Source: Lytechinus pictus (Eukaryota > Echinodermata > Echinoidea > Temnopleuroida > Toxopneustidae). Taken from it: a stretch of DNA of 64,000 bases. Where the stretch lies: positions 11,393,103 to 11,457,102 of the forward strand of contig NC_087254.1 of assembly GCF_037042905.1 (NCBI RefSeq), in the 5' to 3' direction. The notes under the pieces were generated by a model. The model did no database searches. It saw only the letters and a program-made list of their open reading frames with translations, and had not been told where the DNA came from. This document shows, piece after piece, positions 1-13,682 of this stretch (position 1 is its first letter; each line of letters opens with the position of its first letter). Position numbers and translations under genes: made by a program.

Positions 1-296
1 GGATAATAGAGAGATCCGGATAAGGGGAGGCCGGATAAGAGAGGTCGGACTGTATCTTGAAAATGTCGTAAACTACTTATTTTCAGGGTCATCCTTGGGT
101 TAGTATCCTGATTAATCACTCCATTCTAATTCTATCACTATAGGACCTTGTTACACTAACAAATACATATTGTCTTTTAACGAATTCATAATCAGCCAAT
201 CAGATTGAAGGATTTCAGTAGCTTTTAAACTATTATTGCAAATTTGTTGTCACAACAAGTTTGATGAAACGGGCCCCAGATCATTTTTGCCCTCAC

Positions 297-522
297 CTTT
301 TCAATATTGCCGAACTTCTGTTGTGCCTCCTCTCGGAGTCTTATCTCTTTAGATAAGATCTTTTTACTGACTTCTTCTGCGATCTCGGCTATCTTGCCAT
401 GCATCTTCAATCTTTCGTTGTCTGCTGCATGTTCTCTTTCTCTCTGCACCACATCCAAGGCATGCATCGATTCGTCTCGTTTTCTACTCACTTCGTGGAG
501 CTGGGCTTGTATATCATTCATT
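297..522 (-). CDS. Coiled-coil gene, exon 7
   Basis: The acceptor is TTTTTTACAG before 522 and the donor is GTGAGG after 297. The exon is 226 nt, enters after two codon bases and leaves in phase 0. It encodes MNDIQAQLHEVSRKRDES and onwards, all charged coiled coil, ending FGNIEK. It is the last exon in the window. The 296 bases to its left are intron with no further coding signal. Confidence 0.85.
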
Positions 523-3500
523 CTGTAAAAAACAAAATACATAAAAGATCATGGTAATAAGTGAATGTTTGAAGGGTCAATGAGTGCATGCCTATTCATT
601 CTCAACTTGAAAAAAAATATTGAGGATGCATTTGAAATTTTGTATTAAAAGCGGTCTGAATTTCTTAACAAGTATGGGTTTTTGCAGAAATAGAAAGTTA
701 TTCAAGAGTATACTCCAAGACTTTATTTTCAATTGTACTCAAACATAATACAAAATATAAGCCAAGTGTAAATCAACAGATTAACATTATTACAGGAACA
801 TACAGTAGTTGGTGATTGCAAGACTTAATACGATTGTAAATTAAAAAGCAGTATAAAATATAGCATATAGAAATGGATATAGGGGGGTGGTCCACTAAAA
901 GTATTGGTTTCCTGTTAAATTGAATAAATACACACAGAAAAGACGGGGTCAGACTAAATGTTGCTTTGTCTCTGAAAAGACAAATATCATATTCAGGCAC
1001 TAGTTATATGTAATTTATTCTTGAATACTAAAGGAATGTACTTGATATTGAACACGACACAATATATGTACAGTACAACTGTCATTAAATTTCACCATGA
1101 ATTTTACATTTCACTGACAACGTTGTAAATCATTTACAAAAGTTAAAGCCAATCTTCATATTCAACAATGTTCCATTATAAAAGCCTGTCTGGAATTGCA
1201 AAGGGATAAAGGGCTGAGGGTGTTTCATAAAGCTGTTTGTAAGTTAAGAGTAACTTTATGAACGACTAGTGATCCTTTCTTGGGAAAATTAATCCACACC
1301 AATCAAATGTGGTGCGCATAATTTACCTCAAGAGAGGATCGCCATTCATTCATAGAGTCGCTCGTAACTTATGAAAACCTACATGAAACACCAACCCGAT
1401 ATATTAAGGGGAAAGTGGATTATGATGATTCTTACTTGATCACATGATTCTGTTCTTGTTGTCTCCTTTCAGTCTCTTCCGTTGTTATTCTGTTCCTCAA
1501 ATCCATCAGAACATCCCGTACTTCACCCAACCTGAAAATCAAAGTTACAAATGTCCTTGAGTATATGTATACGTCGCCAATCCTCCCAAATGGAAGTTGC
1601 TCGAATGGGATAGCAGACTTTTGAATCTGAATATTGTTACTTTTAAACTCTCTAAAAATAAATTACATGCAACCCCCCCCCCCCCCCCGCCCTGCACATA
1701 GTTGCATTATAGCACATTCCCAAATAATCATGATCTATTAAAGGTCAAGTCCACCCAAGGAAAATGCTGACTTGAATAAATAGAGAAAAATCAAACTAGC
1801 ATAGTGCTGAAAATTTCATCTAAATCGGATGTAAAATAAGAAAGTTATGACATTTTAAAGTTTCGCTTATTTTTCACAAAACAGTAATATGCATAACTTG
1901 GTGACTCAGTCAATGATGTCCATCACTCACTATTTCTTTTGTTTTTTATTGTTTGAATTATACAATTATATATTTTTTACAGATTTGACAATAAGGACCA
2001 ACTTGACTGAACCATATAGTATTAAACAATGCTAATTCCACATGTTCAGGGAGGAATTAATTGCATCACTTGACAATGAGGAGAAAATTAGAATATTTCA
2101 TATAATAAAATACAAAAGAAATAGTGAGTGGATGATGTCAGAGTCTCCTCATTTGCATACCAGCCAGGATGTGCATATAACTGTTTTGTGAAATTAAGCG
2201 AAACTTTAAAATGTCATAACTTTCTTATTTTACATCCGATTTTGATGAAATTTTCAGTGTTATGCTTGTTGGATTTTTCTCTTTTTATTCAAATAAATTT
2301 TTTGTTGGGGTGGACTTGTCCTTTAATATTCATATAATTTAAAGAAGGCTCTTTAATCATCTAATACTACAAGAAGATATCATCATTGACAAATTAACCT
2401 CCGCTATCTTTATCTTACATGGATACTATAGAAATATATCATTATTTGAAAATTACCCCCCATTGTTTAAATCTTAAACAGATACTACATATATCATTTG
2501 ACCAATTACCCCCCCCCCCCTCCCTTTAAAAAGAAAAGAACAAATTTTTACTTCAAACAATTTGGAAAAAATAAAAAAAGAAGCATGCAAATGAAAAAAA
2601 AAATAAAAAGAAACAAAAACAGGGGATATCAGCTCATATAAAGCTAGAGTTAAATGGCAACAACACATGAACATTTTGTTGCATAGAAAAGATAATAATA
2701 ATAATAATAATAGGCATTTATATAGCGCCATCTATCTAGAAATATTCTATTCCGAGGCGCGTTGTTGATGAAATTATGATTTATTTAAGGAAGGATTAAA
2801 TTTTACTAAACATTATAAAGGAACATTGACTGAGAGAGAGAGATTTGATGAAGAGATTCTAAACCTGCAAACATGCATTTACCGAGCATCAAGTTGTGAT
2901 CGTAATACAGCTGTCGTTTGATTGGTATGATGTTGATTTTCATTGTGTTTTCTCTGATGATCCATCTGGTTTACCACACAGAAAGCAAGCAAATATCAAA
3001 CATGGATGCAAAATAATAAAGGAAAATGCAAAGGAAACATGATTAGGAAAATAGAGAAAAAAAATAAAAGACAACTATGAAATTATGCAAAAATGCAAAA
3101 TAAAAAAACAATGAATTCAAAAAGAACTTAGAAAAACTAAAGAAAATGGAATATAAGCACTAATAAAGCTTAGGGTCTATATGTATTTCATGAGATACAT
3201 GTATCTAATCAATGATTGCAGATTTATTTTCAAATTTGTTTTTCATCTAGTTTGTATCATTTCCCTAATCTAAATGTTTTCTTTTGGTAAAATATTCTTT
3301 CATAGTATCTTTCAAATGTTCTCAACTCAACTCAAGTCCTATTTTTTAAAGAGTATTCTACAAATATTGCTCGTACTCATTTTCTATTCTACATGTATTT
3401 CTAAAGCTGAATCCTATCCGATAATGAAAACCATGAGAATTGCTAATATTTGTTGCAATAAAAAAAAATGCTTCTACACAGAGTACACGTTCATTGCAGA

Positions 3501-6500
3501 CCTACATGTACTATCTCTGTCATCATTACACAATGTATACTCAACCTGAAAAAAAATTTATTACTATGTATGTGTAGAATATTGCAAATAACGTCTCCCA
3601 GGTATCAGACATTTCTGTATCTCAAATCAATCTAATATGCATTGGTATTTCCTACCATGCTAATTACAAAATCATGCCATTGTGTGCTGTACAAATGAAC
3701 TATAGTGTGCACAACTGCAGAAGAATGACAATCATACTCGAATGGTAGCCAAGGTTACAGTGATTGTGCGAACAATGGCTGCGTGACACATCAACTAAAA
3801 ACACAAATCTAGTTTTAATTTAGTGAAAGTCTGGCATTTATCTTTATAGCAGACCCGAGTGGGGTTGTTTCAGCAAATAGTCTATAATGGGATATTGCAA
3901 AGAACTTTATAGGATCAATTACAGATAATAACAATGATAATACGGTAATAATCGCCCTTAACATCAAGATCTCTAAGCGCTTTACATAAATTAGAAGAAT
4001 TATTGAATTACAATTATTTTACATTCATTTGGGGGCCGTTAATCAATTACAGGTATTTGACTTGCAATCAATTGAAAATGTGCAATTGATTGCTGATTTG
4101 CTTCCGCCACAAAGGAGTGTAAACTGATTTGGTAAGGCTCCAAGAAAAATGAACTATCAATCTGCACAAGAAATTTGCAATTGATCGCAGATATTTTCTT
4201 GCAACACTCCATCAGTGTATATTGGGGGATAAAGGCAGGAAGTATAAGATACATGTACAAACAAGTGCATGCCATTTTTCCAAAGAAGGAAAACTGACAC
4301 AAAATAACATAAAACAAAAATGAAGCACAAAATAATCTTGCAAAACATCTTTTGGAATGAAGACATTAAAGAAAATAACAAAAATAGTACATGATAGTGT
4401 AAACTGGGCCTTGTCTTCTCACCAAGTGTCAATGCAGTAGAAATCAAGACAGAACTTTTTGTTATTTGAAGTCTAGAACAGGGGCCCGTAACACAAAGCT
4501 TAGCAATGATCACAGAACATTTTTCTGTGATTGATTCCATTGACTACAATGTACATCTACAATCAATCGTGAAAATCAAGCGTACGATCAATCGCTCACC
4601 TTGGTCTTACGGGACCCAGATTTAAAGGGATGGTCCGGGCTGAAAATATTTATATCTTAATACATAGAGTAGAATTCACGGAGCAAAATGCTCAAAAAAT
4701 TTAATCAAAATCGGATCACAAATAATAAAGATATTGAAGTTTAAAGTTTAGCAATATTTTGTGAAAACAGTCATGAATATTCATTAGGTGGGCTGATGAT
4801 GTCACATCTCCACTTTCCGTTTTCTTATGTTATTACATAAAATCATAATTTTTTCATTATTTCATACTTGTGTGAATAATGTGTCTCCCTTATAATGAAA
4901 TAAGTTGCAGCAATAAATATCTAATGCACTAAATCAGTTGTCATTCCAATTTTTCTACTTCTTGGAGGAAAAAATTTGAATAAACCTCCTTTCATATAAT
5001 AAAATACAAAAGAACAAGTGGAGATGTGACATCATCAGCCCACCTAATGAATATTCATGACGACTGCTTTCCCCAAATATTGCTAAACTTAAAAATTCAA
5101 TAACTTTGTTATTTGTTATCCGATTTTGATGAAATTTTTGGCATTTTGCTCAGTGAATTCTACTCTATTTATTAAGCTATAATTACTTTCAGCCCGGACC
5201 ATCCGTTTAAGTAGCACATTTAAAAATCAAAACACAGAGAGACAGATAGAGAGCAGCTTTCAAAATAAAAAAAAGAAGACACTATTTTTTTCATTAAAAA
5301 AAAGATAATTCTAATGCAAACTCAAAGCAATACTACCAGATGCAGAATGCATATTTCAACTCAATTTAAGAAAATTGCAATAACTTCAGATCATTAAAAG
5401 GGATGTTTATGGTTTACCTGTTACTGAATTGACCTTTCATTTGATCCATAAGTGTTTCAAGATATGGATCAGGTAGATTCAAAAGAGTCGAGACCTTTGA
5501 CGACTAGTAGGTTTTAGTAAATGAAAAAACACACATATAAATGTCAGTAAAAAAGCAAAGCCTTTAATAATACATAAAAACATATTGGTCTATTTTCCAG
5601 TTACTCTGTGTTTGATGATAATAATATGTTGCTAGTTGCTGGATATAATATAGACTTGTGATATACATACAAATGGACTGCATGTTTTAAAACAAATACT
5701 TGTGACATGGCATGTGGTAACAGTTAAACAGTGTACTTCTGTATAAAGAAGAGAGAAAAAACTAGTACATGTAGTGTAATGATAATTTTGTGGGTGTTTT
5801 TTTTTCTAATATGCTACAGTGAATTAAGAGTTAAAAGGAACAACGAATACAATTTAAGTTTATATAAAAAAGAACGAAAAAAAATGCAGATTCTTTTTTT
5901 TCGATCGGGCACTCAAACAAACTGAAGTTTCATTTTAAAATTATAAAATTTATCGTGTATACGAAACAGTTTCATTTCATTCATCTCCTTCACATAAAAA
6001 CTGTTTTAGGGCATGTGCATATTGATTGGAATAGTGAGGCAATCGGGAAATTTACCAAAGCAAAAGACGGGTTTTGACAAGTACATGTAACTAATTTATG
6101 GGGTTTTAATGTTTGGTTCATCTAATGTGACGAAGATTATGCAATGATTATTAAACAGTGATGGGTATAAACTACATACAGACTGAAACTTCATGTAAAT
6201 ATAGTCATAAAAGTAGAATGTCACATTGGACAGCGACATACAACATGCATGTGATATGTGAACATTAATTTACATCAAAAGGGGGGATGCTGTGTTGGTC
6301 TTTGCACCTAAAGGCTAAGTTGGCTACACAGTTTTAATATGCTACATTTTACATTATTTCCATAGAAATAGTGCTCTCCTTACATTGTATTTATTTTTTT
6401 ACAAAGTATCAAGATTAAATTACAACTTTCACTTTATTTTATGAAATACACATGTCGATAGATGTACATGTGCATCTATCATATTTTAACAAATTATATG

Positions 6501-9500
6501 AAATCACTGTTATGACATGCACCTTGATCAAATTTAATCTATCAAGCTACTTTAGCTATGTGTCTAAAAAAAGTGTTAAAGCAATGAAAAGTTATTTACA
6601 AGAATCACTACTGTACACTGTTATCTAGTAGGCCTAAAGGATTCTTAAATAATTGTACAGATCAAAACATGGAAGTTTTTGGGTTTTGGGTTGAATGCCA
6701 TGAATTACAGAATTTACAATATGATAAAATATGGAAGTGTTTGTTAAATGTTTATGGGACACAGTCACACAAAAGCTCCAATCTACAACCACCATGCAAT
6801 TGCATAGCTACGGTTGGTTTTTAAAAGTGTCATATCAAAGTGTATCAAGGTGTTAGTGTTTTATCTGCAAAGTGCTTGGTGCTTGATTAGTCTCACTTTC
6901 TTACCCTCTGTTCCATCCCATGGAATACACAAATGATAAAAGGTGATAATATTAATTACATGTATAGAGAAAGGATGATACATGGATAAATTGTGCGCTT
7001 CATCAAGCCTTCTTCACACGAAGCAAGAAACTATTAAAGCAACCTTATTTTCCAATTGTGCTCACACATAGGCCCGTATTCTGAAGTCAGGTTTAACTTA
7101 GACCATGGTCTAATTAAACTCTGTACTAAAAATGTGTGAAGCCAAAAAATCAAAAATTAAGTTTATATTTTATATTTCTTATGTTTAATATTTTGTTTCC
7201 TTTTGCTTTGATAATGAAGAAAATACTTCAGTTATCATTCCCAGACAATTATGAACAATTTGGGTGCCATATGAGTTAATAAGTTGAATGTTTTACTGTT
7301 CGGGATTCGTGCCCCAATTGGCTCTCCATAGTTAAACCACAACTTTAAACCAGGGTTTAATTTAAACCCGACTTCAGAATACAGGCCATAGTGATTAACA
7401 TTATACAGGTGCTCACCAAAATGATTGATAACCTTAATATTATTTACAAGTAAAATCTAAGACCCTCCCCCTTAATAAAAAAAAATCACCTTCACCAATC
7501 AACAACACAAGAAAAAGGGGGAAAAAGGATTGTCTCAAGACTTCAAATATGATATTTATTTCAGTACCGGTAACCAAAATAATTATTTTAACCTCTAGTA
7601 ATTTGACCCCACAGGAATGTTTCCTTTAATTAGATCAATAATATTTCATATGCAAGCAATACTGCCCATAGTATGGTTACAAGCATTGAAGGCCAAAATC
7701 AGGGCCAATTAAAATCAATTAAACTTCCCTGCATTAAAATCTAACAATATTGCTTTTAAGTCAGTATTACTTAGATTGATATTTCCTTTACCATTTCACG
7801 ATATACAGTAAAACAATGTGCGGCATCTTAGCTTATAAAAGCAGTATAGAAGTGTAACCATAATTACTATTGCCACATGTTTTTTTCCCACAAATTATCG
7901 ATTTGAGAATTAACTCTTTGCATGCTGAATTGATTCCGAAGAGATATTGGTGACTATTATTCTTTTGACATTTTCTTTGAATTATGCTTACTTTATTGCA
8001 CCATTGATACTGGTAATTCAATTCAATTAAATTCATTTCATTTATTACCATTATGTTCCTCAAATGTTCCTCAAACAAAGATGAATGTGAAAACAATTTA
8101 CAATTATAAAACATTCACATGGAAAGGGGATTCGGGGGAAACCACAACCACTTAAAGGAGAAATTCACCCTGTCAAAAAAAATTTGTAAAAATGACTGAA
8201 AAGAATGATAAAAAATATTGGTGAATTAAATGCTTCAGGAAAATCCATCAAAGATTTAAAAAGTTATTAGATTTTTTCCCCTTTTTATAGCAGCTGCCTC
8301 ATATCTTATACATAAATGTCATATAAAAAGCATAACTATCCATTATTTCACAATGATTTTCTTTTCTTTCCTTCAGGAGCGGGTGTGAAATAATTTGTCT
8401 GTTGATAGTAATACTAGAAAATACAATAAAAAACATATGTTTTTTTTCTTACAATTTGTTGAGAAAATGGCACCTAATTGATTTTTTTTTACCTCCATGA
8501 TATATGGGGAAGCTGCTTGCATAAGATGTCACAAATAAAATAAAATAATAACATTCTAACAACTTTTTTTAAATCTTGATGGACATTCTTCAAACCACCA
8601 ATATTTCTAATTATTTTTACATTTATACAATCAATTTTGCTTTGTAAGGGTGAGCTTCCCCTTTACACTCTAAAAAATATTTAATAAAAATGCTCCATGA
8701 GGGTAATTATGTGTCCAACCAACATTGGGCATTTCTATTGGGCATTTTTATTTATCCAGAGTGATGAAAATTTGGCCCATTCTAAAGTAATAGCTGCTTT
8801 TTTTTTAACCTTACTGGACAAATGCTCCCGCACTGGGTAAAATACTGCCCCAAATGGGTTGGACACTTAATTACCCTTGTGCTGGTTAAAATTTTACCCA
8901 ATATTTTTTACAGTGTACATACCACACCAATGTGATTTTTTTTTAAATTCACATGGAAAGGGTTAACCAAAATTCCAAAACCATTTAAAATTACGAGGAA
9001 AGCTCACCAATGTCCTGTTGTCTTCTTCTAATCTTTTCGTTCTTTCCTTGACATCATGAACCAGACTACTGATCTCCACCTGGGAAGCATCCGTTCTACT
9101 CTTCACCTGCCTCACATCATCCACTAATGATGTAGTCACCCGTTCTAATTGTTCTCTCATCCGATTGGCTTCGTCCAACTCATTCTTCAGTTCAGCATAC
9201 CTGAAAGAAAAGATTATGGATACACAAATTGTAATTCATCATGTATTTTTTTCATCAGCTTTTGATTATTCATTAATTCTCGGATTGCCAGTGTATAACA
9301 TAAAACTTAACTATAAAAAATGTTTTAATAAATTTCAATCTTTCACCACATATTTAAACATTGATTTAAACATTGAGTGTCTATTTGCTAAAAGATGAAA
9401 AATATGTACTCATACAGTAGGACTTCATGTACAAAGTCACAAGAATACCAAACAGTACTAAAAACAAATTTACATGTACAAATATATATATTTGATATGA

Positions 9501-12500
9501 TGAATATTAACTGAAATCAACATTCACTGAATTGGGAGGGGGTAGGATGTTGATAATTAAATATAATTTCACTTTTTTTTTTTTTGGGGGGGGACTGGAA
9601 AACTTTTCTCTCTACACACATTAGCAAAAGAAGAACCACTGTTCACACTCAAGAGAGCAAAAAACCCTCAATTTTTGACAAGTTGATGTTTCTACCCTGA
9701 GTGTAAAAAAAAAAAATCTGAAATTACACTTTAATGAACAGGGCCTGTTGCATAAAAAGTTATTACAATGGTAATTTTGTAATCAAATGGTAACTACAAG
9801 CCAGGGTAATAATGCTCAACAGCCAATCAAAATTAAAGGGATGGGCTGAAGACATTTATATCTCATAAATAGAGTTAATTCAGAGCAAAATGCTGAAAAT
9901 TTCATCAAAATCAGGTAACAAATAACAAAGTTATTGAATTTTAGAGATTTGCATTATTCTGGTGAAACAGTTTTAGGCATGTCTTCATGAATATTCATTA
10001 GGTGGGCTGATGATGTCACATCCCCACTTTCCTTTTTCTTATGTTATTACATGAAATCATAATTGTTTCATTTTTTCATAAATATGTAAATGATAAATGA
10101 TACCTATAAATATTTTCAGCCTGGAGCATCCCTTTAAGGATTCTTAGAAAAGTCACTATAGAATGGCAAAATTACTATTCTATAGAAACTTTTTAGGCAA
10201 AGGCCTAGATTTGACTAAGAAACTATTTGAAAAAGTGAATCAAAGGCTTAAACTATTAAGAAAGACGGCTTACTTTGTCATTTGTTGATCCCTCTTAGCA
10301 AGTATCTCTTGTTGACTACCCAGTACAGCTTGCTCGACCTGCTTAGTATGGTTTACAAGTGCACCGACCGCTGTTCTTTCGTCCGATACTCGTTCCTCCG
10401 CTCGTTTTAATCTAGCTCCGAGCTGGCCGATCAGATCGTTGGATGCCCGAATGTTTTCTGTGAGCTGTTGTCTCGCTTGTCTTTCGGCCTGTAACGTCTC
10501 CTCTGAAGCCCTGTGGGATTGCTTTAGTTCCCCTGCGTAACAAACGCAAAGAGAAGATTAGCTACTAGGGTTCAGGATGTTCATCATGCTTATACATGTG
10601 TAACAGCTGTGGCTTTTGGGGGGAGGGGAGGGGGAGGACCTTAGAATAGCACTCCCACATTCATATTTCCAATTATCTTCAGACAACTTCAAGATAACAT
10701 TCAAAGTACATTTCTTTCTTTTGTTCTTACTTTTTTTTAAATCTAGACATGAAAAGAAATTTTGATAATTCTATTAATTCATGAATAATGAAAATGAAAT
10801 CCCTTTCTAAACATTTAGGAATAGGATAATTCTTTAAGGGAATGAATAAAGAAATTCATTCTCTACAAGTAGAGTCAATATGCAATAATGCAAACTTAAG
10901 AAATAGCATTGACTTTCAAAAATGTCATTTCGGACACTCATACAAACTGTAAGTATTAAATATTAGCATACAAACCATGGATTTTAAACACACAAGATTG
11001 TTAATAAAAAAAACTTGGCTGACTGTATGTCAGGCTTGTCAGCCTTGCTAATTCTAAACTCTTACAAACTTTTCATCTCAAGAAGGATATTGACCTTTAG
11101 TAGGTTTCATACAGGTGTATATACATATTTGATTGTAAGGATTATTTTACAATTCTACTTTATGATTCTATATTCATTTCTTATAAAGGTTGTCATAAAA
11201 ATGACAGAAATACAAGAGTTGCCAAACCGAAAAAAAAATCAGTATTTTAAAACCTGGAAAACGGTATTTGGTGAGGAAAACAGTATTTTCAAAGAAATAC
11301 CATAGGAAAACAAATGAAACTGAAACTTTAGAAATCAGTACATGTATTTTGCATAAAACCATCAGTATTCTTCTAATATTTCAGTACTAACTACTGTCTG
11401 AAAATCAGTACTACTTTCCTACTCTGTATCGCTATAAAATATGCAGTCAAGCTACAGGTATAAAGCTGTTAGTGACAACTCCTGCAACCTACTTAATTAT
11501 TTACATCATAGAAATTACAACTCTTGTTCAATGTGTTGATTGACAAATATTTTGTTATTTAAGTTGCAGAAATCAATAAAATGAAAATGAAATAAAATTC
11601 ATACAGTCATACAAGTTACCTTGTAATCTGACCACCTCCTCCAAGAGGGCTCTGTTCGACTGTTCGGCAACCCCTAGTCTATTCTCCATCTGTTGCAGTC
11701 TCCCGTTCTGATAATCTCCGATGGCAAGCTGTCCTCCGTTGGGTATCTGCGAGAGCTGGGAGAGCTGGGAGCGACGCCCACCCACCGGTACCAGGGCATT
11801 GTCAAAGCTGGGTTGGGGAGTCTGGGATGGAATGGAAGGCAGGGGCTGTGGTCCTCCAAACTTGTTTGGGTACACCCTAAAGGAGGGAATGCAAAAAGCA
11901 GACAGTACGAGACATTATTAGTACTTACAGGCAGAGCTACCAACCTGAACAAGAACATTTCAGTATTTTCTAAGCTGAAATCAGTATTGTGGTGAGGAAA
12001 TCAGTATTTTCAAAGAAATACCATAGGACAACACATACACGTATGTAAAACTGAAACTTAAGAAATCATTTTTTTGCATGAAACCATAGGTATTCTTCTC
12101 ATTTTTCAGTACCGTGACCATATACATGTATTCTACAATCTAGTGCACATGCACGAATTTAAGAAATATACAACGCGTACAACAATGAATTTAATGTGAT
12201 ATGCATCATAGAGCACAATGATACTATAATGAACTACATTTAACTTAAAGTCACATTTCTACAATGACCTTATGTAGCGAGGCCATATTAACTGATTGTG
12301 GGAAGTGATGTGAATTGCTCAATCAAAGTTTTCCCTCTTTTTTAGGGGGGGGGGGGGGTGGGATAGATACATGTACAGTACATGTAATAATGGATGGCTT
12401 TATTTCATGGAATAAAAGATAATACATGTAGGGCCGATATTCTACTCATCTGAGATTCGTGGAATATTGGCCCTTAACTCCTGGAATATTTCTGTTGAAT

Positions 12501-13608
12501 ATACTGTATCAAAAAGCATTGTACATTTCATACTTTGTACATTTCAAATACCAATTCAACCCGTTCTGGTGGGTGTTTTATAAAGCTGTTCGCAAGTTAA
12601 GAGCGACTTTAAGAATGACTTGTGATCCTTTCTTACAAGTGGTAAATGATATTCACCCTTAATGGCGATTATTTAGCATGTAAGAAAGGTTCACCAGTCA
12701 TTCTTAAAGTAATTCTTAACTTAAGAACAGCTTTAATGAAATGGCCTCCAGGACAGTGAATTACTTTTATTTAGCATCATTTGATCAGCAAGAAACAATT
12801 GAAAATAAAAAAATATATTAATATTTATTTCATCCTTGTTTATTCATCAGATTGGCAAAAACCAATTTGAGACAAATTAATAATTTGAAGCAATAATCCA
12901 TCCATGATGTAATTCATCGAATTGGCAACTACTCATTCCAGACAATTATAGCAAGTTTGAGCAGAGTTCATCGGAATGGCAATAACTCATTCAAGCCAAT
13001 GTATTTACAGCCATCTTTGGCAACAGGTCATTAATGACAATCAATAACTACTGCCATATTTGATCATATGTAGTCCAAATAATGGCAACAACTCTTTCAA
13101 GGCAATTTTAGACATTGATCGGAGTTTATCAAATTGGCAACAATTCATTAAAAACAATTAATTTACATACATGTAGCCTCATTTGATCAGCATTTATTCA
13201 TCAAATTTGCAACAACTCATTCATAATAGCCTCATTTGATCAACATTTATTCATCAAATCTTGGCAAAAACTCATTTAATAATTAACAATGATTGGGGTG
13301 GGGGTGGGGGTGGGGGGGGGGTCATATACTCTTTCAGTTTAAATTTGACAAAATCTTTGGAATCAACTATCTTTTTATCCCAACTTTCAGTAACAGAAAC
13401 ATCCAAGTCCTGACTGAAAAACTATTTGATCCTATCTCATTTATGATTTGTTTAAGTGAATTTTAATTTTAATTTCTATTTCTGATTAATAATTGCTCAT
13501 GTGTACATTTCCTTTTTTATTGAGCACAAAAAGATGGAACTATGCGTCCTATTAGAAGCCCACTTTTTATTCTAATTACTATTTTCATTATTATCATTAA
13601 TCATTATT

Positions 13609-13682
<74 letters not shown>

